From assembly GCA_011174825.1 (NCBI GenBank), contig DUEZ01000070.1:19649-83648 (forward strand): DNA of 64,000 bases, in the 5' to 3' direction. The position numbers and the translations under genes were made by a program. This stretch comes from Anaerolineae bacterium (GTDB taxonomy: Bacteria; Chloroflexota; Anaerolineae; Anaerolineales; E44-bin32). Positions within the stretch are counted from its first letter, which is position 1. The number at the start of each line of letters is the position of its first letter. A model generated the notes under the pieces. The model was not told where the DNA came from. It saw nothing but the letters and a program-made list of their open reading frames with translations, and ran no database searches. Shown here piece after piece: positions 43,897 to 52,757 of the stretch.

Positions 43897-46239
43897 CTAG
43901 AAAGGCCAAAAGATGGGCATTATAAGAAGTACCACTACCAATACTACCAGGGTAAGCGGTAGGCCGACTTTGACGTAATCCGAGAATCGGTAACCGCCGG
44001 GACCCATGATTAGGATGTTCGCTGAGTGTCCGACCGGACTCAGAAAAGCCGCCGATGCTGAGACAGCCACAGTCATCATCAGGGGGTAGGGCGATACGCC
44101 CAGGTCTGCTGCAGTGTTCAATGCGATGGGAGCCAGGAGTACGGCCACAGCCGGGTTGGGCATCACCTGCGAGGCCAACGCGGCCAGGATGAACAGCCCG
44201 GCCATGATCGCCAGTGGGCCCAATCCGCCGACGATGTTGACTACACCTTCTGCCAGAAAGTGCGCCGCACCGGTCTGCTCCATGGCGATCCCCAGTGGCA
44301 GCATACCGGCGATCAGCAAGATCGCCTTCCATTGGATGAAACGGTACGCTTCCTCCATGGTCAGGCAACCGGTCAGGATCATCAATGCCACTCCGCCCAG
44401 AGCAGAGATGGCGATCGGTACCCAACCAAGTATGGCGGGTAGCAAAACCAGTCCCATCACCAACAATGCCAGTGGGGCTTTATTCAGCCGAGGCGCCTCC
44501 TGAACCTCCTCGGTTAAGACCAAAAAATCTGGTTCGCTGCCCAGCATGCGAAGCTTGTTGCGAGGGCCATAAAGCAGGAGCGCATCACCGAAGTGCAGGG
44601 CCATATCTCGCAAGTTCGAGCGGTAGGCCCGACCTTCCCGCCATATAGCTAACACTGAGAGGCCGTACTTGGTGCGGAAATTTAACTCGCGCGCCGTCTT
44701 GCCGGTTAAGGTGGTGTGGGGTGAGAGCACGGCTTCTACCAACCCGATCTCTTCGGTTTCGAGTCCCTCCAAGTCAAGCGCTTCCCGCGTTTCGATCTCC
44801 AGGCTTTGCAAACCTTCGACCGTTATCAAGTCCCCACGCTTGCCCTTGATCAGCAGGGTGTCTCTGGCCATCAATTGTTCCTCGGGATCGGGCATCAAAT
44901 GGGTAGTGCCCTGACGTACGATGCCCATCACGCCTAACCCGAACGCATCTCCCAATCGGCTTTCGACCAGTGTTTTGCCCACCAAGGACGAATCACCAGG
45001 GACGTGCACCATCATCAGTCGTTCTTCCAAATGATAATCTTCAAGCGATTCAGGCTTGGAGATCAGCAGGTCGGGATCACCCTTTAGTTCCCTGATCTGG
45101 GCTTGGTGCGCTTGAACCAATAGAACGTCACTAGATTGCAGTGGGGTGCTCTCCAGATTGGTGCGTATGATGATACTATCTCGTCGGATAGCAAGGACTA
45201 TCACGCTATATTGATGTCGGAAACCTAGCTGGCGTAGGTTCTGACCGATGAGCGGTGATTGTGGATGAAATTTGATCTCGACCAGTTCGATCTCCCCTGA
45301 GATCAGTCTTTCAGCAGGCAGGTGTTCTTCTTCGATGATAAAGTGACGGCGACCATGCAGTTCCGATAACTGATCGAGTCGACCCTCGACGAGAAGCCTA
45401 TCGCCTGAACGGAGGCAGGCGTCGGGACTGGGGGCCAGATGTGTTTCGTCACCACGCAGGATGCCGATCACGTTCAGCCCCAGTATTGAACCTAAACGGC
45501 TTTCGGCCAGCGTCTTGCCATCCAGAGTCGTTTCAGGCGGTAAACGCAGGACAACCATGCGCTCATGCAATTCGTACATATCCTCGTAGTCTGCGTCGTC
45601 AGCGGTACTGAATTCTCTGGCGATGTCCCGTTCAGGAAGCAGACGACGTCCAATCAAGACCATAAAGGCTGTCCCAGCGATCAGCACAACCACGCCGACG
45701 GGGGTGTAATCGAACATCTGGAAGGAGCGCAGACCGGCATCTCGCAGCGCTTCGCTGATCAGGATGTTGGGTGGTGTGCCGATGAGGGTATTCAAGCCGC
45801 CCAGAAGCGCGGCGAAGGCCAGCGGCATCAAGAGTTTTGAGGGCGCTCGTTTTATGCGTCGTGCGATATCGATCACAACCGGCAGGAACAACGAAGCCAC
45901 GCCGATATCATTCATGAATCCAGAAAGCACCCCGACGGTAAGCATGATGATCGTTAGCAAGCGGATTTCACTCTCACCTGCTAAACGCAGCACTCGGTGA
46001 CCGATCAACCCTGCTATGCCGGTGCGCGCCAACCCGCCACTCAGGATGAGAACAGCCCAGACAGTGATCACCGCCGGGTTGCTGAAGCCGGAAAGAGCCT
46101 CGGCAGGACTGACCAGTCCGCTGAGCGCCAAGCTGACCAACACCAACAGTGCGACGACATCCACGCGGACCCATTCGGTAATGAAGAGTATGATGGCGAT
46201 CCCAAGGATGGCAAGGATGATAGCAATTTCAGGGGTCAT
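43897..46239 (-). CDS. SLC13/DASS-like anion transporter with four TrkA-C domains
   Basis: 780 residues. N-terminal membrane block (1-200) with GFMNDIGVASLFLPVV and LNTLIGTPPNILIS; C-terminal block (about 590-780) with MPNPAVAVLLAPIAL and LSPVGHSANILIMGPGGYRF. These match the SNT motifs of the divalent anion/sodium symporter family. The central cytosolic insert holds four RCK_C repeats at about 225-298, 315-393, 405-480 and 497-575. Repeats 1 and 3 share TL.GKTL.ESRLG.., suggesting duplication of a pair. Related transporters usually carry two. Sulfate or another oxyanion is the likely substrate. Confidence 0.9.
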   Translation of the reverse strand: MTPEIAIILAILGIAIILFITEWVRVDVVALLVLVSLALSGLVSPAEALSGFSNPAVITVWAVLILSGGLARTGIAGLIGHRVLRLAGESEIRLLTIIMLTVGVLSGFMNDIGVASLFLPVVIDIARRIKRAPSKLLMPLAFAALLGGLNTLIGTPPNILISEALRDAGLRSFQMFDYTPVGVVVLIAGTAFMVLIGRRLLPERDIAREFSTADDADYEDMYELHERMVVLRLPPETTLDGKTLAESRLGSILGLNVIGILRGDETHLAPSPDACLRSGDRLLVEGRLDQLSELHGRRHFIIEEEHLPAERLISGEIELVEIKFHPQSPLIGQNLRQLGFRHQYSVIVLAIRRDSIIIRTNLESTPLQSSDVLLVQAHQAQIRELKGDPDLLISKPESLEDYHLEERLMMVHVPGDSSLVGKTLVESRLGDAFGLGVMGIVRQGTTHLMPDPEEQLMARDTLLIKGKRGDLITVEGLQSLEIETREALDLEGLETEEIGLVEAVLSPHTTLTGKTARELNFRTKYGLSVLAIWREGRAYRSNLRDMALHFGDALLLYGPRNKLRMLGSEPDFLVLTEEVQEAPRLNKAPLALLVMGLVLLPAILGWVPIAISALGGVALMILTGCLTMEEAYRFIQWKAILLIAGMLPLGIAMEQTGAAHFLAEGVVNIVGGLGPLAIMAGLFILAALASQVMPNPAVAVLLAPIALNTAADLGVSPYPLMMTVAVSASAAFLSPVGHSANILIMGPGGYRFSDYVKVGLPLTLVVLVVVLLIMPIFWPF

Positions 46240-46471
46240 CTTTTGGACAGTTGATTGACGTTAACCCATTATACGGAAATCGAAGGTTCTGAGCAAAAAA
46301 AGCTTGTTCTTGAATGCGTGGCTTTCTCGGAAATAGGGCAGGTTGTTCTTTAGGCTCGCAATTATCTAATGTATGAAAGCTTCAGCCTGATCAGTCAGAT
46401 CCAGCGTTTGGGTTTTAGAGGTCAATGCTTCCGATGTTGGGATTTTCTCCTTGACAAAATCATTCTCTTCG

Positions 46472-46503
46472 TATAATATGGGTGGGCGGTCACCCATATT
46501 ATA
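46472..46503. promoter_or_regulatory. TetR operator overlapping the promoter
   Basis: A perfect 13-bp inverted repeat, TATAATATGGGTG-6 nt-CACCCATATTATA, ends 16 bases before the tetR start. The first six bases are the -10 box of a promoter whose -35 TTGACA is at 46451-46456. Binding here would block polymerase, as expected for TetR-type autorepression. Confidence 0.8.
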
Positions 46504-46519
46504 AACAGGATGGTAATCT

Positions 46520-47119
46520 ATGCCACGCTATAAAGAATCTGAGCGCGTACAAATCAAGTTCGATACCCGGCAGTTGTTATTGCAGGCAGCCACAGAAGTG
46601 TTCGCTCGCGATGGCTATGAAAAAGCGAATATCAATCGGATCTCCAAGACGGCCGGGTTCGCCAAAGGGACGATCTACAATTATTTCGAGAGCAAGCGGG
46701 CGCTTATGTTGGCGTTGATCCACGAGACCGCGGGCGTTCACCTCGAATATATTACCGCTCATGTTATGCAAGAGGACGACGCAGAACGCCGATTACAACG
46801 CTTCTTTGAGGCGGGATGGTCGGTGGTAGCGGAATACCTGCCCCAGCTTCGCATCCTGGTTCATACGCTCTATGGCGCCGATGAGGAATTCAGACTGGAG
46901 CTCTGGCAGGTCTATCAACCGATGCACGAACTGATTCGCGAAGACATCATCTCCCTGGGTATCGAGCAAGGGATATTCCGATCGGTTGATACAAACTTCA
47001 CCACTGTGTTGATCATGAACCTGTACTTGGGGATCGCCTCCCATGCGGATGATGATGGCCGGATCTGGTTGGATTCTGATCAAGTCGCCGATTTTGTTTT
47101 GAACGCACTCCGTAAATAA
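46520..47119 (+). CDS. TetR-family transcriptional repressor
   Basis: 199 residues. The HTH domain (about 12-60) reads LLLQAATEVFARDGYEKANI then ISKTAGFAKGTIYNYFESKR. The C-terminal ligand domain is not diagnostic of an inducer. It is first in a plus-strand run with transglutaminase-like, flavodoxin and Rieske-like genes, 29 bases before the next gene, so it probably represses all of them from the palindrome upstream. Confidence 0.92.
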   Translation: MPRYKESERVQIKFDTRQLLLQAATEVFARDGYEKANINRISKTAGFAKGTIYNYFESKRALMLALIHETAGVHLEYITAHVMQEDDAERRLQRFFEAGWSVVAEYLPQLRILVHTLYGADEEFRLELWQVYQPMHELIREDIISLGIEQGIFRSVDTNFTTVLIMNLYLGIASHADDDGRIWLDSDQVADFVLNALRK

Positions 47120-47148
47120 TTTTCTTGGTGAAATTAGGTGGATGAAAA

Positions 47149-47733
47149 ATGATGATCAAAATCGTGCTAGGTGCAGTTGTTGTGATGGCAATTGGGGTCC
47201 CGCTGTATGCGCTTCCCGCAACCTTGTCGCTGCCGCAGGGAGTCCGGCCTGGCTTGGAATCATTGACCATTTCCCAGGCAACGCAGCAGTTACGCGGATC
47301 AGGTGAGTCGGGTATGGAGCTGGTGGAAGCCGCACGCGCATTTGTAGGGGAGAGGATGGCCTACAGCCGGCGCAACAGCTTTGACAGCTACGCCAAAGCC
47401 TTCGAGAGAGGCTACGGGTACTGTTCTCAGCAGGCGAATGCGTTGGCTGACCTGCTCACCCAGTTGGGATTCGAAGCAAAAATTGTGCATGCCTTCCGTA
47501 ACCGGTTTCCGGATGGCACCGTGACCTCGCACGCATGGGTCCAGGTTGTCGTAGATGATGAGGTCAGAGATGTGGATTCAATTTTCTACAATGCCGATGC
47601 TGCTGAGGTTACTTTTACACCTCTATCCGAGGTGGGGGAGGTGCCTCCTGTATTGAGATTATTTGAGACATGGGGCGCACCCGCAGTGAACGCGCATCGC
47701 TATTACCTATCAGGAAAGGATCAAGACTGGTGA
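47149..47733 (+). CDS. Transglutaminase-like cysteine protease-fold protein
   Basis: 194 residues with an N-terminal membrane anchor or signal (about 3-23). A transglutaminase-like core has Cys92 in YGYCSQQANALADLL, His128 in SHAWVQVVV and Asp143 in DVDSIFYN, the papain-like triad. Such exported proteins may cleave or cross-link peptides. An AGGTGGA site lies seven bases before the ATG. Its stop overlaps the start of the flavodoxin gene (GTGA). Confidence 0.85.
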   Translation: MMIKIVLGAVVVMAIGVPLYALPATLSLPQGVRPGLESLTISQATQQLRGSGESGMELVEAARAFVGERMAYSRRNSFDSYAKAFERGYGYCSQQANALADLLTQLGFEAKIVHAFRNRFPDGTVTSHAWVQVVVDDEVRDVDSIFYNADAAEVTFTPLSEVGEVPPVLRLFETWGAPAVNAHRYYLSGKDQDW

Positions 47734-48197
47734 ATACTTTGATTGTCTACTTCTCTAAGTTCGGCCACACACGAATGGTTGCTGAATCAATCGCTGAAGG
47801 GCTCGAAGCTGTAGGTCCCGTTCGCTTACTCAGTTCGGATCAACTCACTCCTTCGGATTTGAAGGACGTTGAGTTCGTCGTGATGGGAAGCCCAACCCAT
47901 CGTATGAACCTGCCGGAGGCGGTTCGGCCCATTTTCGAGAACTTGCCGAAACGTATTCTCCGAGGCAAATCTGTCGCAGCCTTTGACACATCTTACAGGA
48001 TGTCCCCGATACTGGCGCGTTTCACGGCATCCAAGAAGCTGGCTCAAAAGTTGCGTAAGCTAGGGGGCAAGCGGGTCGTTCCGCCTGAGACATTCCATGT
48101 GATGGAGAGAGAAGGGCCACTTTATGAGGGCGAGATCGAACGAGCCAACACTTGGGCAAAAGCGATACTTGAACGAATTGAGGATCATAAAGCCTAA
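47730..48197 (+). CDS. Flavodoxin-domain protein
   Basis: 155 residues with an FMN-binding N-terminus TLIVYFSKFGHTRMVAESIA (the phosphate loop of flavodoxins) and VEFVVMGSPTHRMNLPEAVR for the isoalloxazine side. The GTG at 47730 overlaps the previous stop and has AGGAAAGGA upstream; the same frame from 47670 lies inside the transglutaminase gene and is not used. Likely an electron-transfer or NAD(P)H:quinone-type flavoprotein. Confidence 0.87.
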   Translation: MNTLIVYFSKFGHTRMVAESIAEGLEAVGPVRLLSSDQLTPSDLKDVEFVVMGSPTHRMNLPEAVRPIFENLPKRILRGKSVAAFDTSYRMSPILARFTASKKLAQKLRKLGGKRVVPPETFHVMEREGPLYEGEIERANTWAKAILERIEDHKA

Positions 48198-48204
48198 TCA
48201 AATC

Positions 48205-48699
48205 ATGGAATGTAATAAGGCCCCGTTAAGGGTAAGCCGAAGAGAGTTCATCAAGCTTTCAGGGGCCACGGTCTTCTGTGCTTATGCAGGAGCCGTAGGG
48301 CTCAGCGCTTGTTCCAATTGGCAGGCTGAATGCAACATACCTCACGCTCCTGGGGGAAGTTACCGACGGGAGGGTGATAAGGTCATCGTTTCCTTGACCG
48401 CTGCAAATGTGCTGAGGGAGGTAGGAGCCGCTGTGAGGCTCAGGCTGGGTCATGACAAGGATTCTGAGCAAAGGATCATTATTGTGCGTTCTAATGTCGA
48501 CACTTATCGGGCATTTGCTGATCGCTGCACACACAACGGAAAGGAATTGTACTATCTGCACGAGGAGAAGGTGCTGCGGTGTTACTCCGGCAGGTCGTAT
48601 TTTGATCTCGAAGGAAGGGTGATTAAAGGCCCGGCTGAGATTGCGTTGCATCCGTTTCAGACGCATCAAGCAGAGGATGAACTCGTGATCGAGATTTGA
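48205..48699 (+). CDS. Rieske-like protein lacking one cluster ligand
   Basis: 164 residues. A twin-arginine pattern SRREFIKLSG and hydrophobic segment lead to a lipobox-like LSAC at C36, suggesting a Tat-exported lipoprotein. The Rieske fold has box 1 C108-T-H110-NG. Box 2 is C126-Y-S-G129-RSYFDLEG where CPCHGSxFDLEG is expected. The second histidine ligand is therefore Gly129, and the disulfide Cys is Ser. The rest (GRVIKGPAEIALHPFQ) is normal. It may bind an altered 2Fe-2S cluster or none. It sits eight bases after the flavodoxin gene. Confidence 0.8.
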   Translation: MECNKAPLRVSRREFIKLSGATVFCAYAGAVGLSACSNWQAECNIPHAPGGSYRREGDKVIVSLTAANVLREVGAAVRLRLGHDKDSEQRIIIVRSNVDTYRAFADRCTHNGKELYYLHEEKVLRCYSGRSYFDLEGRVIKGPAEIALHPFQTHQAEDELVIEI

Positions 48700-48828
48700 A
48701 GTATATATATAAATCGTGTTCCATCGTTCCAATTTCGCCAGCCTGGGAATGGATTTTACTTTCACGGAGAACTAGAATTTGTGTTGGATCTTCTATTGTC
48801 CGAATGGATCGCCAGGGAGGGAGCCACA

Positions 48829-49659
48829 ATGACGAAAAGTGAGTTCATGAAAGATCTTGTAAGGCCCATAGCTCTTGCTTGGGTATTTGTCTCTTTCGGA
48901 TCATTGCTTGCGTTTTTTCTAGAGGTATTTTTAGATATTGAAGTTTCAACGAGTTTAACGAGTGTCATTACCTTTGTGTTCGCAGCCTTTGCTGCGTTTT
49001 ATTTGTTTCCGAGGGTAATAAGGTTGCCATTTGCGGATGTGGAGTTGTCAGAGTACTTGCATCGTCTCGGTTTTTATCTCCCCCAGAATGCATGGAAGCA
49101 TGTTTTGTTGGGTTTCTTGCTCGCAGTATGCACACTTTCAGGCATGTTGATCGGTTCACTTCTGTCGGGGAGGTACGAGCTCGATTGGAGTACGGTCAAC
49201 ATCTCCCATACGATATTCAGCATCAACCCAGGTATTTGGGAGGAATTCTTCTTTCGCGGTGTCATCGTGTTTGTCGTCCTCAGGGCAGTTCGATCTGTTA
49301 AGCGAGCCATGGCTATTCAAATTGTGCTATTTGGATTAACGCATATCAAGGGGACAGACCTATGGGCGTGGGTGGATGTGATAACGGTCATGGTCCTTGC
49401 TGTTGCGTTCACCTATTCGGCCTATAAAACCCGCACCTTGATCGCCGGCATTGTTTTCCATTTTCTGCATGATGTCTTCTTGTTTCTTCCCCAAGTCCCT
49501 GGCGCAGAGAAAATTGGGACTTTTGAAAACGTTGCCTTCTTCGCATCCTTATGGGTGATGGTGGGCGTGGCTTGTATACTCATAAAAATCTCATCCGAAG
49601 ACCTTGGTGTGAAGGCCGAGGAGGACTTGTATATACTAGATAAAGTATCAGCACTATAA
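48829..49659 (+). CDS. CPBP-family intramembrane metalloprotease
   Basis: About 276 residues with seven or eight membrane helices. The catalytic motifs are E138-E139-FFFR143G, FGLTH173 and H212-FLHD216, the EExxxR/FxxxH/HxxxD set of the CAAX protease and bacteriocin-processing family. The ATG at 48829 is preferred over the GTG at 48781 because GGGAGGG lies before it. In bacteria, members process peptides or confer self-immunity. No bacteriocin gene is visible nearby. Confidence 0.88.
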   Translation: MTKSEFMKDLVRPIALAWVFVSFGSLLAFFLEVFLDIEVSTSLTSVITFVFAAFAAFYLFPRVIRLPFADVELSEYLHRLGFYLPQNAWKHVLLGFLLAVCTLSGMLIGSLLSGRYELDWSTVNISHTIFSINPGIWEEFFFRGVIVFVVLRAVRSVKRAMAIQIVLFGLTHIKGTDLWAWVDVITVMVLAVAFTYSAYKTRTLIAGIVFHFLHDVFLFLPQVPGAEKIGTFENVAFFASLWVMVGVACILIKISSEDLGVKAEEDLYILDKVSAL

Positions 49660-49711
49660 GAGATCAGACACTCTACTGAGAACAGGAACATTTAGCTGGG
49701 TCCGCGGCGGG

Positions 49712-49739
49712 CAAATGATTCCCTCAGTGGAATCATTTG
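49712..49739. terminator. Palindrome between converging genes
   Basis: A perfect 11-bp inverted repeat CAAATGATTCC-CTCAGT-GGAATCATTTG lies between the CPBP gene and the opposite-strand wHTH gene. The position suits a two-way terminator, though a T-run is missing. Confidence 0.55.
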
Positions 49740-49884
49740 GGATTTCGTTGAGATGGTGCTGGTCGAATAATCAATTATTGGAGTAGGTGTAGGATAGGTT
49801 TGAATTCATCGCAAATGCAGCCGTCCTACATCGTGTCCTTGTTTAGCTCATCAAAGTGGTCAGCGCACAAGGTGCCGCGCTAAT

Positions 49885-50490
49885 TTAGAGAACCTCAATC
49901 ACCCCCAAATTCTCGAGAACCCCTATGATGTCCATGATCTCAGGAGAGAGCTCCTCCTCCAACCCACCTTTTCGCATGATCTCCTGGACACTTAGGGGCT
50001 CGGCATTCGGAAAGGGTAGGTAATAGAGGAACTTTCCCTGTGGTGTCGAGAGGTTGATCTTACGTTCTTGGCGGTCACGCCCCTCACCTGTCCAGATCAC
50101 AACACTGCTGATGGCGTGACCGCTTCGTGCTGTTGTGAACCGGGCACCGCTGTTTCGCAGCTCTCGGATTCGTTGAGATAATACACCACTGTTTTTTGCC
50201 CTCTGCATTTTCGTAAGGTCAATCTCCAAGCGTATCCGCTCTTTCTCCAAGGTATAGCGGAAGTAAGGGCGTTTCTTTTCATAAACTTCAACCTTGTTTA
50301 AGATCCCTAATGAGGTCATGGCCTCTAAAAAGTCCTGTGCTGTTTGGATGTGTAGGTTAAGCCTCGAGGCCGCCTCTGAGGCCGAGATGTCCTTGTAGGT
50401 CACTAGCAAATCGAAGAAATCCTTAGCGTAGCTCTTCGCAAGATACCCACCCAGGGTTGCAGCAGTTTGGAAATCCATGATCGCACTCAT
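49885..50490 (-). CDS. Winged-helix DNA-binding protein
   Basis: 201 residues. An N-terminal wHTH (about 15-75) includes ISASEAASRLNLHIQTAQDF and LEAMTSLGILNKVEVYEKKR. A basic/beta central part (RERKINLSTP-like) is followed by a second helical segment LSVQEIMRKGGLEEELSPEI. No cysteine cluster or named ligand domain. Its start overlaps the preceding membrane-protein gene by four bases (ATGA). The two-gene arrangement suggests a membrane protein with its own regulator. The family was not recognised further. Confidence 0.65.
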   Translation of the reverse strand: MSAIMDFQTAATLGGYLAKSYAKDFFDLLVTYKDISASEAASRLNLHIQTAQDFLEAMTSLGILNKVEVYEKKRPYFRYTLEKERIRLEIDLTKMQRAKNSGVLSQRIRELRNSGARFTTARSGHAISSVVIWTGEGRDRQERKINLSTPQGKFLYYLPFPNAEPLSVQEIMRKGGLEEELSPEIMDIIGVLENLGVIEVL

Positions 50491-51302
50491 GAGAAGGGAG
50501 AAAGTCTTAGGGCATCCATGCGGTCGATCGCCCGCACACTTTCACCACGCCGGAACATATCGAAGAAATCGATATAGAGTTGACCGAGCGAGTCGCAAAG
50601 TTGATCAAAGGAGAGGGTTTCCCGGAATTCTAGGTAATCACGTTGCGAGATGTTGACCGAGACCTCACCTTCAAAGTCAAATGAAACCCACGTCTCGTCA
50701 TGGAATTGGTCATGCAGCCCGAGCATATAACGAAATTCCTCGCCCATCTTAACCACCACCATCACAATCCGATGGCCTTCGTTATACGTTATCCCGATCA
50801 GATTGCGGCGAACGAACTCTGCGAACGCGAGCAGCTCATTGCGCGTATATTCAAGTTTCCCCGCGGGTAGAGGTCGCGGCGTATACCCATTTTCGACCTC
50901 TTCTACAGGGGCGGCAGCAAGCTCGAGGATCTCTCGACCCCGCCACTTGATCTTCTTTGTGAAAGCGTAGTATCCAAGCATAGGCAGCAGCAGGACGTAG
51001 ATCACGAGGAATAATCGACTAAAAGGGGATTGTAGCGCCACCTCTAGGTCAGCCGGCAACGTCACGATGAAGAGACCCAACGCGGCCTGGTAGAGAGTCG
51101 CTAAGAGATATCCTGTGTTCATCGTGCGGATCCACACGTTCAACGAGTAGATCGCGTAGAGCAGGGCAAGCCCGCCGAGCACCTTCAGCCCCGACGCCTG
51201 ACCGAACAGCGCTCCAGCGATCGCAGATATGCCCAGTATCCCGAGGATGATGAGCAAGCCGGTGATCGATCGGTCTGGCTTAAGTTTTCTCATGTAGTAC
51301 AT
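50487..51302 (-). CDS. Membrane protein of unknown function with a cytosolic C-terminal domain
   Basis: 271 residues. Four membrane helices occupy about residues 14-115 (LLIILGILGISAIAGALFG, then LGGLALLYAIYSLNVWI and others). A soluble domain of about 140 residues follows, with EFVRRNLIGITYNEGHRIV, MLGLHDQFHDETWVSFDFEG and SFDQLCDSLGQLYIDFFDMF. I do not recognise the family. AAAGGA lies before the ATG and a textbook promoter lies upstream. It is co-transcribed with a wHTH protein. Confidence 0.6.
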   Translation of the reverse strand: MYYMRKLKPDRSITGLLIILGILGISAIAGALFGQASGLKVLGGLALLYAIYSLNVWIRTMNTGYLLATLYQAALGLFIVTLPADLEVALQSPFSRLFLVIYVLLLPMLGYYAFTKKIKWRGREILELAAAPVEEVENGYTPRPLPAGKLEYTRNELLAFAEFVRRNLIGITYNEGHRIVMVVVKMGEEFRYMLGLHDQFHDETWVSFDFEGEVSVNISQRDYLEFRETLSFDQLCDSLGQLYIDFFDMFRRGESVRAIDRMDALRLSPFS

Positions 51303-51358
51303 GATGATTGTCCTTTCAGATCAAAGAGTACAAGAATAGAATACTATAAATTTATTGA

Positions 51359-51387
51359 AGTATATAAGAAATGTAATAAGTTGTCAA
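51359..51387 (-). promoter_or_regulatory. Strong leftward promoter for the membrane-protein/wHTH pair
   Basis: On the minus strand TTGACA (51387-51382), a 17-base AT-rich spacer and TATACT (51364-51359). An ATACT/AGTAT dyad nearby (51340-51363) may be an operator. Confidence 0.75.
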
Positions 51388-51458
51388 GAATGAAAAAAAG
51401 GGCCTAACCTTGCCGATGCGATGGTTCTTGGTTAGAATTCCTTCGCATGTTTGTTCAT

Positions 51459-51532
51459 GGCGAGGTAGCTCAATGGTAGAGCAGGGGACTCATAAGCCCT
51501 TGGTTGTGGGTTCAAATCCCGCCCTCGCCACC
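51459..51532 (+). tRNA. tRNA with CAT anticodon (elongator Met or Ile2)
   Basis: Acceptor stem GGCGAGG/CCTCGCC, D-arm AGCTCAATGGTAGAGC, anticodon loop CTCATAA and T-arm GTGGGTTCAAATCCCGC. With a paired 1-72 end it is not the initiator. It could be elongator tRNA-Met, or tRNA-Ile2 whose C34 is modified to lysidine; sequence alone does not decide. Discriminator A is followed by CC and T, so CCA is completed after transcription. Confidence 0.9.
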
Positions 51533-51779
51533 TAAGTCGCACGATTTGGAAACCAGTTTCGTCCGTTGGATGACCTACCCAGGATGGGCAGGTCAAGTTT
51601 TTTTCTCCATCATGCCCAACTCCACTTTTATCCATGCTAATCGCAACGCACGGATAATAACGGCCTATTCCATGATGTCGTAATCGATACCTTCAAGTGG
51701 ATGGAGTAACTGACTACAAGCACGGTAGAATAAGCATCCCTGCCGATATCCGTGTACAATCTAACCCGCAGGAGCAGGC

Positions 51780-52757
51780 ATGTTCTACGCAATCCTCGTT
51801 TCAGGGCTGATTTTTGATTTTCTCAACGGCTTTCACGATTCGTCGAACGTTGTGGCGACCGTGATTTCGTCTCGTGCGATGAGACCACGGGTGGCTTTGA
51901 TCATGGCTGCGATCGCGCATTTCTGTGCACCGTTTCTCTTCGGCGTGGCAGTAGCTACCACCATCGGCAATGGTGTCATCGATCCGTCAGCCATCTCGCC
52001 GAATGTCATCCTCGCCAGTGTCATCGCATCGGTTCTGTGGAATATCATCACCTGGTGGTTGGGAATTCCTTCGTCTTCATCGCACGCCTTGGTCGGTGGT
52101 TTGCTAGGCGCATCTGTTCTCGCTCAGGGTCTTGAGATCATCCAGATACCTGGGCTCGCGAAAATATTACTTGCACTCTTTATCTCTCCTCCACTTGGGA
52201 TGCTTGTCGGATATCTCATCATGCGAATCGTGCTCTTCTTGGTCCGCAAAGCCTCGCCTCGTGTGAGCACCGTTTTCAAGCGCCTTCAGATCTTTACAAC
52301 TCTCGCACTCTCCCTCTCACATGGCACCAACGATGCTCAGAAAACGATGGGAATCCTCACTATGGGGCTTGTCTCGGCAGGTTTTCAAGAAACCTTTGCC
52401 GTTCCGTTGTGGGTAATTACCGCCAGTGCTGGAGCGATTGCTTTAGGTACCGCGCTGGGTGGCTGGCGTCTCATTCGCACCCTGGGGGGCAGGATCGTGC
52501 GAATCCGCCCAATCCATGGTTTTACCTCACAAATTGCCTCCGCCAGCGTTATCCTGTCTGCGGCATTACTCGGTGGTCCAGTGAGCACAACGCAGGTGGT
52601 TGGATCCACCATTATGGGAGTCGGCGCGGCGGAGAGGATATCGAAAGTTCGCTGGCAGGTTGGGAGGGAGATGGTCGTCACCTGGTTGATCACCATCCCC
52701 GTAACTGCAATATTAAGTGCTGCGTTCTATATGCTGCTTCGATTATTTACACCGTGA
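51780..52757 (+). CDS. pit: Inorganic phosphate transporter, PiT family
   Basis: 325 residues, about ten membrane helices. The two inverted family signatures are present: FLNGFHDSSNVVATVISSRA near the N-terminus and LSHGTNDAQKTMGILTMGL in the middle. A late GPVSTTQVVGSTIMGVG is also typical. PiT proteins import metal phosphate with protons. No PhoU-like gene (often adjacent) is seen. GGAGCAGGC precedes the ATG. Confidence 0.93.
   Translation: MFYAILVSGLIFDFLNGFHDSSNVVATVISSRAMRPRVALIMAAIAHFCAPFLFGVAVATTIGNGVIDPSAISPNVILASVIASVLWNIITWWLGIPSSSSHALVGGLLGASVLAQGLEIIQIPGLAKILLALFISPPLGMLVGYLIMRIVLFLVRKASPRVSTVFKRLQIFTTLALSLSHGTNDAQKTMGILTMGLVSAGFQETFAVPLWVITASAGAIALGTALGGWRLIRTLGGRIVRIRPIHGFTSQIASASVILSAALLGGPVSTTQVVGSTIMGVGAAERISKVRWQVGREMVVTWLITIPVTAILSAAFYMLLRLFTP

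Noticed and set aside
43751..44425. 224-residue minus-strand frame
   Set aside because: A second phase of the SLC13-like gene, low-complexity and without a start context.
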